Of a stretch of 64,000 nucleotides of DNA, positions 15,777-24,843 are shown piece after piece. The position numbers and the translations under genes were made by a program. This DNA comes from Bog-756 sp963703145 (lineage in GTDB: Bacteria; Actinomycetota; Acidimicrobiia; Acidimicrobiales; RAAP-2). Position 1 is the first letter of the stretch. Every line of letters begins with the position of its first letter. The notes under the pieces are model-generated. The model saw nothing but the letters and a program-made list of their open reading frames with translations. It was not told the DNA's origin and did not search any database. The stretch spans positions 2,480,001-2,544,000 of the forward strand of contig OY969793.1 of the NCBI GenBank assembly GCA_963703145.1. The letters run 5' to 3'.

Positions 15777-17039
15777 TCAGGCCGCGGGGACTCCGGACGG
15801 CACAGCCAGGCCGGCCTGGCTGTAGGCCTGTCGGAGTTCGGGGGCCGCCTGGCGGAGCACCACGGTGGGCGGGCTGTCCTGGAGGAACTGCTGGAACTCC
15901 CCCACTGCCCCAGCCGCGTTGCCGTCGAGTTGGAGGAGGGCGGTGCCGAGGTAGAGCCGGACGGCGAAATCGCCCGGGTCCAGCTGGACGGCCCGGTTCA
16001 GCTTGGACCGTCCGTCACTGATGAGGGAGGCGCTCTTGCCCTGCTGGCCGGTCTGGACCTCCAACCACCCCAGCTGGGCCAGGGCCGGCTCGTTGTCGGG
16101 ATGGTTCTTCAGCACCGACTGGTAGAGGTTGGCGGCCTGGCCCAGGTCGCCGCTGTTCTCGTCCGCCGCCGCCTGGGCCAGGGTCTCGGCCAGCTGCTGC
16201 TGGCTGGACTGGGCGAAGCTCCCGGTGGCCGACTGGCCCGGTTGGCGATCGGTGGCGAACAGGGTCACCGACAGCACCAGGGCGCCGGCGAAGGCGGCTA
16301 GCGCGCCACCGAGGAACCACCATCGCCTCGCCCGGCGCGCCGGACCCTCGGACTGCTCGGACCGGGCGGGCGGGCTGGCGGGCGGGTCGGCCTGGGCCAC
16401 CAGAGTTCCGACCCCGCCGCCGTCAGTCGGGAACTGACCGGCCCGGCCGGCAGTACCCAGGGTGGCCAGGCGGGCCATGTCCCGTCGCCGGAGGGCCAGG
16501 TAGTCCTGGTCGGAGAGATCGCCGGCGACGTACTCGGCATCGGCGTCGGCCAGCGAGCGCTCGAGGAAGCGGCGCTTGACCTCTAGCGCCTCGGCGTCGA
16601 GGGATCCGTCCTCGGCGTCGGCCTCCGGTGGCCCGGCGAGTGCCCCACGCCGCCGGATGAGCACCGTCGTCACTGCTGCCACCGCCACCAGGCCCCCGGC
16701 CAACGGGAGCACCCACACCAGCAGCGACCACCCGCTGGCCGGCGGCTCCAGCACGATGGACGAGCCGTAGCGCGCCACCAGATACTCCTTGATCTGCTGG
16801 TCGCTGCGCCCGGCGTCCACCAGCTGGCGGACCGTGGTCCGCACCGTGGCGGCGGTCGGGGCGCTCGAGGTGGCCACCGAGAGGTCTTCACAGCTCGGGC
16901 ACCGGATGACCGAGTCGATGGCGGCGGCCCGCTGGGCCGGCGTCGGCGGAGACGAGTGCAGGACGCCGGTCCCGACCACCAGCGCCACCACCAGCACTAC
17001 GCCCATGAGGGTCCACCAGGGGAACCGGCGCGCCCTCAT
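15777..17039 (-). CDS. ccmH: CcmH/CycL-type apocytochrome thiol protein fused to CcmI-like TPR domain
   Basis: A 420-residue membrane protein. An N-terminal signal anchor (residues ~10–27) leads to the CcmH domain with IRCPSCEDLSVATSSAPTA, where Cys47 and Cys50 form the redox pair (usually RCxxCQ). A second membrane helix lies at ~103–126, a cytosolic region with a third helix at ~240–262, and then TPR repeats (ANLYQSVLKNHPDNEPALAQLGWLE...) of the CcmI type. CcmH reduces the apocytochrome CXXCH thiols and CcmI holds its C-terminus during heme ligation. It overlaps ccmG by 4 bases and is the last gene of the ccm operon. Confidence 0.88.
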   Translation of the reverse strand: MRARRFPWWTLMGVVLVVALVVGTGVLHSSPPTPAQRAAAIDSVIRCPSCEDLSVATSSAPTAATVRTTVRQLVDAGRSDQQIKEYLVARYGSSIVLEPPASGWSLLVWVLPLAGGLVAVAAVTTVLIRRRGALAGPPEADAEDGSLDAEALEVKRRFLERSLADADAEYVAGDLSDQDYLALRRRDMARLATLGTAGRAGQFPTDGGGVGTLVAQADPPASPPARSEQSEGPARRARRWWFLGGALAAFAGALVLSVTLFATDRQPGQSATGSFAQSSQQQLAETLAQAAADENSGDLGQAANLYQSVLKNHPDNEPALAQLGWLEVQTGQQGKSASLISDGRSKLNRAVQLDPGDFAVRLYLGTALLQLDGNAAGAVGEFQQFLQDSPPTVVLRQAAPELRQAYSQAGLAVPSGVPAA

Positions 17040-17668
17040 GCGCCCGTGGCCTTGGCCTCGGCGATGATCTTGTCCAGATCGGCGGCGGTCACCGGGGCGA
17101 CCACGTAGGCCACCACCCTCCCGTCGGGGGCGATCACGAAGGTGGAGGGCGGGGCCCGCACCCCGAAGCTCAGGGCCAGCTTCCCGCCGGGGTCATTGAG
17201 CGTGGGCCAGGTGGCCCCGAGCTGGGACTGGTAGCTGGCGGCATCGCGCTGGGTGTCGGTGAACACCACGCTGACCATGGTGGCGTCCCCGGTTCGCTGG
17301 TGCTCGAACTGGAACGCCACGAGGTCCGGCCCCTCGGTCCGGCACGGCTCGCACCAGCTGGCGAAGAAGTTGAGCACGACGAAGTGTCCCGGGGCTGGGG
17401 CCAGGGCGAGGTGGTCCCCGCTGAGGGTGAGCCCGGCGACGGGTGGGGCGGCCTTGCCCACCAGGGGGCTGGAGACTTCGGCCACCGTGGCCGGTGGGCG
17501 GGTGGCGAGGACGGCGACCAGGCCGGCCGCCACCACCAGCACACCGAGCCCCACCCAGCGGGCCGTGTGCCGGGACCGCGGTCGCTGCTCGGTTCCGGGG
17601 TCGTGGTCGACCGGGTCCACGCCGGGCGGGCCCACCGGGCCGTCCTCGGTGTCGAGACCGGTGGTCAT
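17036..17668 (-). CDS. ccmG: CcmG/DsbE-like thioredoxin-fold protein
   Basis: A 210-residue protein with a Pro-rich N-terminus, a membrane anchor at ~38–56 and an extracytoplasmic thioredoxin fold. The active site is LNFFASWCEPCRTEGPDL (Cys106, Cys109), with RAPPSTFVIAPDGRVVAYV holding the cis-Pro region. It transfers reducing equivalents from CcdA to CcmH and apocytochrome c. It overlaps ccmF by 4 bases upstream and ccmH by 4 bases downstream. Confidence 0.9.
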   Translation of the reverse strand: MTTGLDTEDGPVGPPGVDPVDHDPGTEQRPRSRHTARWVGLGVLVVAAGLVAVLATRPPATVAEVSSPLVGKAAPPVAGLTLSGDHLALAPAPGHFVVLNFFASWCEPCRTEGPDLVAFQFEHQRTGDATMVSVVFTDTQRDAASYQSQLGATWPTLNDPGGKLALSFGVRAPPSTFVIAPDGRVVAYVVAPVTAADLDKIIAEAKATGA

Positions 17669-19752
17669 GACGGTTCACCCGCCCCCACGGTGACCGGGTC
17701 GGGCTCGTGGTGCCCTGCCCCACGGTCACGGTCGCCACCAGCGGGCGGGAGGACCGGCGACTCGGCTTCGACCACCGGCGCCGAGACCGGGTCGGTGGGT
17801 CGGCGCCGACGGCCCGGGATGGCCGACAGGACCGATCCCGCCGCCATGAGCCCGGCCCCGATCCACAGCCACATCACGAGTGGCTGCTCGACCACCCCGA
17901 ACGTCCACACCGCTCCCTTGTCGGGGATGGACACGATGGTCAAGTAGAGGTCGTCCTGCCAGCTGGAGTCGATGGCCGGCGTGCCCACCGCCGAGGTGCC
18001 GCTGCCGAACTGGCTGATGGCCGGCGTGAAGGTGCCGCCACGGTCGACCCGCAGGACGGCCTGCTCGGCCGTGTGGGACGGCGTGGTCACGACGTGGGTC
18101 CCCACGAAGGTGACCGTGTGGCCGGCGAAGGTGGCCGTCTGGCCGGGAGCCAGGCGGAGCTGGCCCCGGTGGAGGAACGAGGTGGCCGCGGCCAGCCCGA
18201 TGGCGATGACCACCACGCCGATGTGGACGACCATGCCGCCGTTGGCCCGGCCCACCAGCCCCCGCCACCCGGCCAGTGCCGCCCGGGTCGAGGACGCGCC
18301 GCCGGCCCTGGCACTACGCCACGCCCCTCGCACCGACAGCACCAGGGCGCGGGCGGCCGAGGCGGCGGCGAAGGCGCCGAGGCCGAAGGCCAAGAGGGGC
18401 TCGAGGCCGTGGATGCCCCCCACCACGCACGCCACCACCACCAGGACCCCGATGGCGGCGGGCACGGCCAGACGGCCCCGCATCACCTCGACGGTGGTCT
18501 TCCGCCAGGGGAGGGCGGGGGCCACGGCCATCAAGAACAGCAGCGCCAACCCGACCGGGATGAAGAACCGGTTGAAGTACGGGGCCCCGACGGTGACCGC
18601 CCCACCGTTCAGTGCCTGGTAGAGCAGCGGGAAGACCGTGCCCAGGAGCACGATGAGGGCGAAGGCCACAAACAACAAGTTGTTGGCCAGGAACGCGCCC
18701 TCCCGGCTGACCGGCGCGTCGATGCCGCCCGGTGACCGCAGCCGGTCGCCCCGCCAGGCGATCAGTCCCACCCCGGTGACCAGCACCAGGCCGAAGAAGC
18801 CCAGCAGGAGCGGGCCGATGGTCGAGTCCGAGAAGGAGTGGACCGACTGGATGACCCCCGACCGGGTCAGGAAGGTCCCGAGGATGGTGAGGCTGAACAT
18901 GGCCACCACGAGGGAGAGGTTCCAGATGCGCAGCAGGCCCCGGCGCTGCTGGACCATCACCGAGTGCAGATAGGCCGTGCCCACCAGCCAGGGAAGGAGG
19001 GCGGCGTTCTCCACTGGGTCCCACCCCCAAAAGCCGCCCCAGCCGAGGACCTGGTAGGACCACCACGCCCCGAGCAGGATGCCCATGGTGAGGAAGGCCC
19101 AGGCGAACAGGGTCCAGCGCCGAGTCTCCCCCTGCCAGTCCTCGTCGAGCTTCCCGGTGATCAGCGACGCCACGGCGAAGGCGAACGGCAGCGTGAAGCC
19201 CACCACCCCGAGGTAGAGCATCGGTGGGTGGATCAGCACCAGTGGGTTGTCCTGGAGCAGCGTGTTAGGGCCGAGCCCGCTGGTGGGGATGGCGCCGATC
19301 ACGTGCTGGAACGGATCGGCGGGGCCGAGCATCAGGCCGAAGAAGAACGCAGCCACCACGTAGACCACCAGGGTGGCCCACGCCACCAGGGGCTCGCCCG
19401 ACCGGCGGCGGAACCGCCACACCATGGCGGTGGCGTAGCCACCGAGCACCACCCCCCACAAGAGGATCGACCCGGCCAGCGCCGACCACAGGCCGGTGAT
19501 CGAGTAGAGCAGCGGGGTGGACCGGCTGTTGTTGTCGGCCACATAGGTCAAGGAGAAGTCGTGGACCACCAGCGCGTGCTCCATGGCGCCCAGGGCCAGG
19601 AGCCCGCCGAGCAGCACCACCGGGGCATAGATCTGGCCGGTGCGCATGGTCGAGGCCCGGCCGCGGGCCAGGCCCACAGCCAGGACCACGATGCCGACCA
19701 GGGCGGCGGCGAAGCCGAGCAGGACGCCGGTGTGGCCGAGGGTGCCGTTCAC
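17665..19752 (-). CDS. ccmF: Cytochrome c heme lyase subunit CcmF
   Basis: A 695-residue polytopic protein. The tryptophan-rich WWD heme-handling segment is WGGFWGWDPVENAALLPWL, flanked by conserved histidine-bearing loops (LIHPPMLYLGVVGFTLPFA and YLHSVMVQQRRG). A large extracytoplasmic domain precedes the final membrane helix (VMWLWIGAGLMAAGSVLSAI). CcmF, with CcmH/I, ligates heme from holo-CcmE to apocytochrome c. Length and order match System I. It starts 25 bases after the ccmE stop. Confidence 0.93.
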   Translation of the reverse strand: MNGTLGHTGVLLGFAAALVGIVVLAVGLARGRASTMRTGQIYAPVVLLGGLLALGAMEHALVVHDFSLTYVADNNSRSTPLLYSITGLWSALAGSILLWGVVLGGYATAMVWRFRRRSGEPLVAWATLVVYVVAAFFFGLMLGPADPFQHVIGAIPTSGLGPNTLLQDNPLVLIHPPMLYLGVVGFTLPFAFAVASLITGKLDEDWQGETRRWTLFAWAFLTMGILLGAWWSYQVLGWGGFWGWDPVENAALLPWLVGTAYLHSVMVQQRRGLLRIWNLSLVVAMFSLTILGTFLTRSGVIQSVHSFSDSTIGPLLLGFFGLVLVTGVGLIAWRGDRLRSPGGIDAPVSREGAFLANNLLFVAFALIVLLGTVFPLLYQALNGGAVTVGAPYFNRFFIPVGLALLFLMAVAPALPWRKTTVEVMRGRLAVPAAIGVLVVVACVVGGIHGLEPLLAFGLGAFAAASAARALVLSVRGAWRSARAGGASSTRAALAGWRGLVGRANGGMVVHIGVVVIAIGLAAATSFLHRGQLRLAPGQTATFAGHTVTFVGTHVVTTPSHTAEQAVLRVDRGGTFTPAISQFGSGTSAVGTPAIDSSWQDDLYLTIVSIPDKGAVWTFGVVEQPLVMWLWIGAGLMAAGSVLSAIPGRRRRPTDPVSAPVVEAESPVLPPAGGDRDRGAGHHEPDPVTVGAGEPS

Positions 19753-19777
19753 TGCCGGGTGCCGGCACGGCGGACAG

Positions 19778-20287
19778 TCATCGCTTCGACCCGTTGGGGG
19801 CGGTGACCCGGCCCGGATGGGCGGCGATGTAGTCCGAGGAGTGCTTGACCAGGATCTGGTCGGAGACGAAGGTCGTCCCGCTGAAGTGACCCACGGCGAT
19901 CACCGGGATGCCGGGCTGGAACAGCTGGGGCGGGCTGGTCGAGTTGTGGACCTCGACGCTGGTGGACCCGGCCGTGACCACGAAGTCGACCCCGCTCGAG
20001 GTGGAGTGGACCGAGCCGTGCTGGACGACGCCCTCGAGGTTGAACGTCTTGGACCCCAGTGTGGCTTCCTGGGCCACCGCCTGGTCGGCCGGCAGGTAGA
20101 AGTTGAGGGCAGTGCCGAGGCCCTTGACCACCAGGAACACCAGGGCCCCCACCAGGACCACACCCACCACGACGTAGCGGAATCGGTACCGGTTGGAGGA
20201 CACCACGCCAGTCCCTGCCGGACCCGGGCGGCGGTCGGGATCGGGAGCACCCGTCGGGGAGGTCGACAGCGGTGGCGCGGTGGTCAC
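19778..20287 (-). CDS. ccmE: Heme chaperone CcmE
   Basis: A 169-residue protein with one N-terminal membrane anchor (residues ~37–55) and a beta-barrel OB-like periplasmic domain. The heme-attachment site reads ILVKHSSDY: His149 and Tyr153 keep the HxxxY spacing of canonical HDENY. The GTG start at 20287 is fixed by a 4-base GTGA overlap with the ccmD stop; a longer upstream reading is Arg/Pro-rich and overlaps ccmD and ccmC. It holds heme covalently and passes it to CcmF. Confidence 0.9.
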   Translation of the reverse strand: MTTAPPLSTSPTGAPDPDRRPGPAGTGVVSSNRYRFRYVVVGVVLVGALVFLVVKGLGTALNFYLPADQAVAQEATLGSKTFNLEGVVQHGSVHSTSSGVDFVVTAGSTSVEVHNSTSPPQLFQPGIPVIAVGHFSGTTFVSDQILVKHSSDYIAAHPGRVTAPNGSKR

Positions 20288-20430
20288 CGGTCCTCCCCGG
20301 TCTCGATCGGCCCGGCGGCGATGACCCGCCGAACGGCCCGGGTCAGTCGGCGGCGGCGCCACACCAGCTGCACCCCGTAGAGGAACAGGATGCCCAGCAC
20401 CACGCAGTAGCCGGCCACCACGTACCTCAT
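20284..20430 (-). CDS. ccmD: CcmD-like small membrane protein of the heme exporter
   Basis: A 48-residue protein found by reading the gap between ccmC and ccmE: MRYVVAGYCVVLGILFLYGV is one membrane helix, followed by a strongly basic stretch (WRRRRLTRAVRR) and an acidic end. This is the size, topology and charge layout of CcmD, which releases holo-CcmE from the CcmABC complex. The ATG overlaps the ccmC stop (ATGA) and the stop overlaps the ccmE start (GTGA), so it is coupled on both sides. Confidence 0.85.
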   Translation of the reverse strand: MRYVVAGYCVVLGILFLYGVQLVWRRRRLTRAVRRVIAAGPIETGEDR

Positions 20431-21368
20431 CGGGCACCACCGGGCAGTACCGGGGTGGGCTCGGCCGCGGTCCCCGCTGCCGGTCGGGCCCGGTCGGGCG
20501 CGGATGCAACAGGTAGGTCCATGCCGCCGGCAGTGACGAGGCCTCCCCCGTCGGCATCGGGGCCGGGCGCACCCTCGGCTTGGCGCTCGAGCAGCGCCAG
20601 GTCCAGCTCACCGCTCCCCAGCCAGTCCTCCATCACGCCAATGCGATACCGGACGAGGAGCATCCACACGAAGACCAGGGTCAAGGACACGAACCCGAGG
20701 AGCAGGGTCCACGCCATCGAGCCGTGGATGGTGGGCGACAGGTTGGCGTTGAGCACCGTCGCTCCCTGGTGGAGGGTGTTCCACCACAGCACCGAGAAGT
20801 GCACGATGGGGATGTCGACGGCGGCGAAGAGGGCCACGAAGGCGCTCCGCTTGGCCCGGACCTCGGGCTCGGCCGGTACCCGGCGGAGGGCCAGGTACCC
20901 GAGGAACAACACGAGCAGGACGGCGGTGCTGGTGAGACGGGCGTCCCAGGCCCACCACACACCCCACGTCGGCTTCCCCCAGATCGAGCCGGAGATGAGG
21001 GTGCACACGTTGAAGACCACGCCCACCTCGACGGCGGCGGCGGCCAGCCGGTCCCAGAACAGCGATCGGGTGCGGGGCCACAGGTAGAGCAGGCTGGACA
21101 CGGCGGCCAGTCCGAAGGCCAGGTACAGCGCCACCCACGCCACGCCGGGGTGGATGTAGACCAGGCGAACCAGGTCGCCCGGCACCGTGTTGCCCCGGGT
21201 GGTGTCGGGCGGAGTGATCCACAGTCCGAGCCAGACGGTGAATGCGGTGCCCACCGCGGCGGAGATCCCGATGACCCGCTCGACCCAGCGGGCCCGCGGC
21301 GAGGGGAAGGGCGACCGGGGCGCTGGCGTCGACTGCCCCAGGGGAACCACACTCTGATTCGTAGTCAT
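20427..21368 (-). CDS. ccmC: Heme exporter/handling protein CcmC
   Basis: A 313-residue protein with six membrane helices. The tryptophan-rich heme loop is GKPTWGVWWAWDARLTST, flanked by conserved His residues in LVYIHPGVAWVALY and IVHFSVLWWNTLHQG. CcmC presents heme to CcmE. The C-terminal ~65 residues are a hydrophilic Pro/Ala-rich tail not typical of short CcmC proteins. Start ATG 21368 overlaps the ccmB stop by 4 bases (ATGA); the longer upstream reading lies inside ccmB. Confidence 0.92.
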   Translation of the reverse strand: MTTNQSVVPLGQSTPAPRSPFPSPRARWVERVIGISAAVGTAFTVWLGLWITPPDTTRGNTVPGDLVRLVYIHPGVAWVALYLAFGLAAVSSLLYLWPRTRSLFWDRLAAAAVEVGVVFNVCTLISGSIWGKPTWGVWWAWDARLTSTAVLLVLFLGYLALRRVPAEPEVRAKRSAFVALFAAVDIPIVHFSVLWWNTLHQGATVLNANLSPTIHGSMAWTLLLGFVSLTLVFVWMLLVRYRIGVMEDWLGSGELDLALLERQAEGAPGPDADGGGLVTAGGMDLPVASAPDRARPAAGTAAEPTPVLPGGAR

Positions 21369-22036
21369 GCCGACTCCTGGATGGGCCCGTAGACCACGAC
21401 GCCCAGCGCCACGTAGACGGCGTCGAACACCACGAGCAGCCGCAGCCACTGGTTGCCGTCTGCGGGCGTCCCGCCGGCCATGCCCGCCTGCCAGATGCGG
21501 GTCCCGGCCAACAGGACCGGCGCCACGATGGGCAGCAACAAGAACGGCAGGAGCGTCTCTTTGATCCGCAGCCCGGCCGACAGCGCGCCGTACAGCGTCC
21601 CGGTGGCGGCCAGCCCAACCGTCCCGAGCACGCACGACACCGCGATCAGCCAGGGCACCTCGAGCTTGGCCCCGTACAACAGCACCACGCCGATGCCGAG
21701 GACGACCTCGAGGACCAGCAGTTGGGCCCCGACGGCCACCGACTTGCCCAGGAACTGGCCGGCCGGATCGAGGCCGGAGAGCCGGAGGCCGTCCCGGGCC
21801 CCGTCCACTGACTCGACCGACACGCTGCGCTGGACGGCCAGCACCGTGCAGAACAGCACGGCCACCCAGAACAGCCCGGGGGCGCCCTTGGCCATCAGGG
21901 CCCGGTCGGGGCCGAGGGCGAAGGCGAACAGCGCCAACGCCACGATCCCGAACGGGGCCACCTGGGACAGTGCCACCCGGGAACGGGCCTCGATGCGGAG
22001 GTCCTTGCCGGCCACCAGCAACGTGTCACGCCACAT
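21365..22036 (-). CDS. ccmB: Heme exporter ABC permease CcmB
   Basis: A 223-residue protein with about six membrane helices, beginning MWRDTLLVAGKDLRIEARSR, the usual amphipathic CcmB N-terminus. It contains RDGLRLSGLDPAGQFLGKS and KLEVPWLIAVSCVLGTVGLAATGTLYGAL, then RIKETLLPFLLLPIVAPVLL. It pairs with CcmA as the membrane part of the CcmAB release machine. Its start lies inside the ccmA 3' end (11-base overlap). Confidence 0.9.
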   Translation of the reverse strand: MWRDTLLVAGKDLRIEARSRVALSQVAPFGIVALALFAFALGPDRALMAKGAPGLFWVAVLFCTVLAVQRSVSVESVDGARDGLRLSGLDPAGQFLGKSVAVGAQLLVLEVVLGIGVVLLYGAKLEVPWLIAVSCVLGTVGLAATGTLYGALSAGLRIKETLLPFLLLPIVAPVLLAGTRIWQAGMAGGTPADGNQWLRLLVVFDAVYVALGVVVYGPIQESA

Positions 22037-22778
22037 GGGTCACCGGATCCGCCGACGGCCGCTCGAGGGAGGCGGCGGTTGCCTCGGTCTGGACCGCAGA
22101 GGGTCGGGCACCGGTCTCCCGGTCGCCGGTGACTCGGCCGCCGATGATGGTGACCACCCGGTCGGCCAGGGATTCGACCAGCTCGGACTCGTGGGAGGCC
22201 AGGACGACGGTGGTGCCGGACGCCGAGGCCTCCGCCATCAGATCGTTCAGCGTGGCCCGGGTCGTAGCGTCGAGCCCGGCGTGCGGCTCGTCGAGGAGCC
22301 AGAGCTCGGGCCACCGGGCCACGAGGACGGCGAGGGCTACCCGCCGCCGTTGGCCGGCGGAGAGCTTGGCCGCACCCGTCTTGAGGAGTCGGCCGGTCAG
22401 CCCCAGCCGGTCGCACGCCCCGTCGATCCGCCCGGGGTCCGCCCCGGCGGCCCGCACGGCGAAGCGCACGTTCTCCCGCACGGTGAGATCGTCGTAGAGA
22501 TGGGAGGCGTGGGAGAGCAGCCCGACCTGGCGCCGGACCTGTGTGCGTTGCCGCAGCGGATCGAGGCCGAGGACCGAGAGGCGGCCGGACGCCAGCGGGA
22601 CCAGGCCGCCGCACACTCGGAGCAGGCTGGTCTTGCCGGCACCGTTGGGCCCTTCGACCAGGACCGTCTCGCCCCGGGCGACCTCGAGGTCGACGCCCGC
22701 CAACAGGGGGAACCGCCCCGACAGCGCGACGGCGTCGTGCAACGAGAGAGCTGGGGAGGGGGGCGCTGCGGGGGCCAT
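22026..22778 (-). CDS. ccmA: Heme exporter ABC ATPase CcmA
   Basis: A 250-residue ABC ATPase with Walker A VEGPNGAGKTSLLRVCGG, signature KLSAGQRRRVALAVLVARW, Walker B LWLLDEPHAGLD and switch His in VVLASHES. It powers CcmABC-dependent release of holo-CcmE. It is the first gene of an operon running ccmA-B-C-D-E-F-G-H with overlaps at nearly every junction. A TACCAT box (22791–22796, minus strand) lies 12 bases upstream of the ATG and is the best promoter candidate for the whole operon. Confidence 0.93.
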   Translation of the reverse strand: MAPAAPPSPALSLHDAVALSGRFPLLAGVDLEVARGETVLVEGPNGAGKTSLLRVCGGLVPLASGRLSVLGLDPLRQRTQVRRQVGLLSHASHLYDDLTVRENVRFAVRAAGADPGRIDGACDRLGLTGRLLKTGAAKLSAGQRRRVALAVLVARWPELWLLDEPHAGLDATTRATLNDLMAEASASGTTVVLASHESELVESLADRVVTIIGGRVTGDRETGARPSAVQTEATAASLERPSADPVTHVA

Positions 22779-22884
22779 AGGCGCCCACCATGGTACGGGG
22801 GCAGGGGTTCGGGAGCCAGGCGGGGCCGGCCGCTGCGGGCTGATCGTCGCGGTGCTGGCTCAGCCGAGGCCCGAGGTGACCGGA

Positions 22885-23844
22885 TCAGCTGGTCGACAAC
22901 CGGTCGAGGTGCAGGTCACGCAGCCAATTGCTGATGTGGGCCGAGATGATGTCCACGTTGCCGGTCAGGAGCAGCACGCCGAAGACGACCAGGACCACTC
23001 CGCCTACCAGGTCGACCCACCGCAACCGGGCCCGCACCCGGGCCAACCCGTCGGTCATCCGTCCGAAGGCCAGCCCGCTGAGGAGGAAGGGCACTCCGAG
23101 GCCCAGCGAGTAGGCGAGCAGGAGGGCAATCCCGCCGGCCGCCGACCCACCCTCGCCGGCGGCCAGGGCCAGCACGCTCCCGAGGACCGGGCCGATGCAG
23201 GGGGTCCAGGCGAAGGCGAAGGCCATCCCCATCACCGGGGGGGCCCAGGCCCCGAGGACCGAGGGCCGGACGAGGAACCGGCGCTCGCCCGAGACCGCCA
23301 TCGGCAGCGTGATGCCGGCGGCCATCGCCACCAGCAGCGCGCCGAAGGCCACGATGAGGATGCCCGAGACCGTCTCCAGCGTGCGCTGGTGGGTGAGGAA
23401 CAGGTGCCCGATGGCCGAGGCCGAGGCCCCGAGGATGGTGAAGATCAGGGTGAAGCCGGCGATGAAGGCGAGGATCCCCCGGAGGAGCCGGCCCCGCTCA
23501 CGGGCCAGGTCCTCGGGGGCGATCGCCGGGGCCGACGGCTCGTCGGCCGACGGGGACGAACCCACCGCACCGGACCGGGCGATGCCCGAGGGGTCCAAGG
23601 TGGTCCCTGCTCCTGCACCGATGGTCGCACCCACCCCGGCCGCCACCGGGGACGCTGAAGGTCCAGGACCGGATGCCGGCCGACGCTGCAGCGCACCGAG
23701 CTCGGCGGCCGAGAGTCCCGACACCATCGACAGGTAGGCGGGAACCAGCGGGAGCACACAGGGGGACAGGAACGACAGCATTCCCGCGCCGAACGCCACC
23801 AGCAGGCCGAGTGGGTCGGCGTGGATGGCGCCCAGTCCGTACAC
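22885..23844 (-). CDS. ccdA: CcdA-type thiol:disulfide transporter
   Basis: A 319-residue membrane protein, six helices, with the two redox Cys motifs of the CcdA/DsbD-beta fold: LSFLSPCVLPLVPAYLS near the N-terminus and FAWTPCIGPVLGS in the second half. The loop between helices 1 and 2 is expanded by ~75 residues of low-complexity Gly/Ala/Ser/Pro sequence. It moves electrons from cytosolic thioredoxin to CcmG and CcmH. GTG 23844 has an AGGGGG site 3–4 bases upstream and follows the gmd stop by 8 bases; the long in-frame reading further upstream lies inside gmd and is not real. Confidence 0.88.
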   Translation of the reverse strand: MYGLGAIHADPLGLLVAFGAGMLSFLSPCVLPLVPAYLSMVSGLSAAELGALQRRPASGPGPSASPVAAGVGATIGAGAGTTLDPSGIARSGAVGSSPSADEPSAPAIAPEDLARERGRLLRGILAFIAGFTLIFTILGASASAIGHLFLTHQRTLETVSGILIVAFGALLVAMAAGITLPMAVSGERRFLVRPSVLGAWAPPVMGMAFAFAWTPCIGPVLGSVLALAAGEGGSAAGGIALLLAYSLGLGVPFLLSGLAFGRMTDGLARVRARLRWVDLVGGVVLVVFGVLLLTGNVDIISAHISNWLRDLHLDRLSTS

Positions 23845-23852
23845 GGGTCCCC

Positions 23853-24824
23853 CTAGGCCATGGTCCGCTGCACCAGGTCCAGGTCGGCCTCGACCATCAT
23901 CTGGACCAGGCCGGCGAAGTCGACGTCCCGGTGCCAGCCCAGGGTCTTTTCCGCCTTGGCCGGATCCCCCACCAGCAGGTCGACCTCGGCGGGACGCAGG
24001 TAGCGCTCGTCGATGACGACATACTTCTCCCAGTCGAGGTCGGCGGCGGCGAAGGACAGCTCCACCAGCTCCTTCACCGAGTGGGTCTCGCCGGTGGCGA
24101 CCACGAAGTCGTCGGGCTGGTCCTGCTGGAGCATCATCCACATGGCCCGCACGTAATCGGCGGCAAAGCCCCAGTCGCGCTGGGCGTCGAGATTGCCGAG
24201 CGCCAGGTTCTGGTCGATCCCTGCCTTGATGCGGGCCACGCCGTGGGTCACCTTGCGGGTGACGAACTCGAGTCCGCGTCGAGGCGACTCGTGGTTGAAC
24301 AGGATGCCCGAGGAGGCATGCAGGTCGTAGCTCTCGCGGTAGTTGACGGTGATCCAGTGCCCGTAGACCTTGGCCACACCGTAGGGACTGCGGGGATAGA
24401 ACGGCGTTGACTCCTTCTGGGGGACCTCGAGGACCTTGCCGAACATCTCCGACGAGCTGGCCTGGTAGAAGCGGATCTCCGGGTCGACGATGCGGATGGC
24501 GTCGAGCACCCGGGTGACCCCCAGGGCGGTGGTCTCCCCGGTCAGGACGGGTTGGTTCCACGAGGTCTGGACAAAGGACTGCGCGGCCAGGTTGTAGACC
24601 TCGGTCGGACGGCTGTCGCGCAGGATGTTGATCATCGACACCTCGTCCAAGAGGTCGCCGGCCACCAGGGTCAGCCGATCCTGGATGTGGGCGATGCGCT
24701 CGAAGTTGAGCGTGCTGGAGCGTCGGACCATGCCGAACACCTCGTAGCCCTGGTCGAGCAGGAACTCGGCCAGGTAGGAGCCGTCCTGGCCGGTGATGCC
24801 GGTGATGAGTGCTCGTTTCGCCAT
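23853..24824 (-). CDS. gmd: GDP-mannose 4,6-dehydratase
   Basis: A 323-residue extended SDR enzyme with the NADP motif ALITGITGQDGSYLAEFLL, the catalytic Thr/Ser region YQASSSEMFGK, the active-site YxxxK in SPYGVAKVYGHW, and substrate-binding NHESPRRGLEFVTRK. The family converts GDP-mannose to GDP-4-keto-6-deoxymannose for deoxyhexoses such as fucose or rhamnose in surface glycans. No epimerase or reductase partner is next to it. It appears co-directional with ccdA (8-base gap), probably by chance. A nearby glycosyltransferase on the other strand could use related sugars. Confidence 0.92.
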   Translation of the reverse strand: MAKRALITGITGQDGSYLAEFLLDQGYEVFGMVRRSSTLNFERIAHIQDRLTLVAGDLLDEVSMINILRDSRPTEVYNLAAQSFVQTSWNQPVLTGETTALGVTRVLDAIRIVDPEIRFYQASSSEMFGKVLEVPQKESTPFYPRSPYGVAKVYGHWITVNYRESYDLHASSGILFNHESPRRGLEFVTRKVTHGVARIKAGIDQNLALGNLDAQRDWGFAADYVRAMWMMLQQDQPDDFVVATGETHSVKELVELSFAAADLDWEKYVVIDERYLRPAEVDLLVGDPAKAEKTLGWHRDVDFAGLVQMMVEADLDLVQRTMA

Positions 24825-24843
24825 GCGGTGGGCTCCTCGGATG

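Noticed and set aside
22779..22884. Possible tRNA-like segment with GGTTCGG near 22810
   Set aside because: No acceptor stem, anticodon arm or T-loop set could be folded around it.
22885..24561. CcdA read as a 558-residue protein
   Set aside because: The first 239 codons lie within gmd and are Arg/Pro/Gly-rich; GTG 23844 has a good ribosome site and begins at the first CcdA helix.
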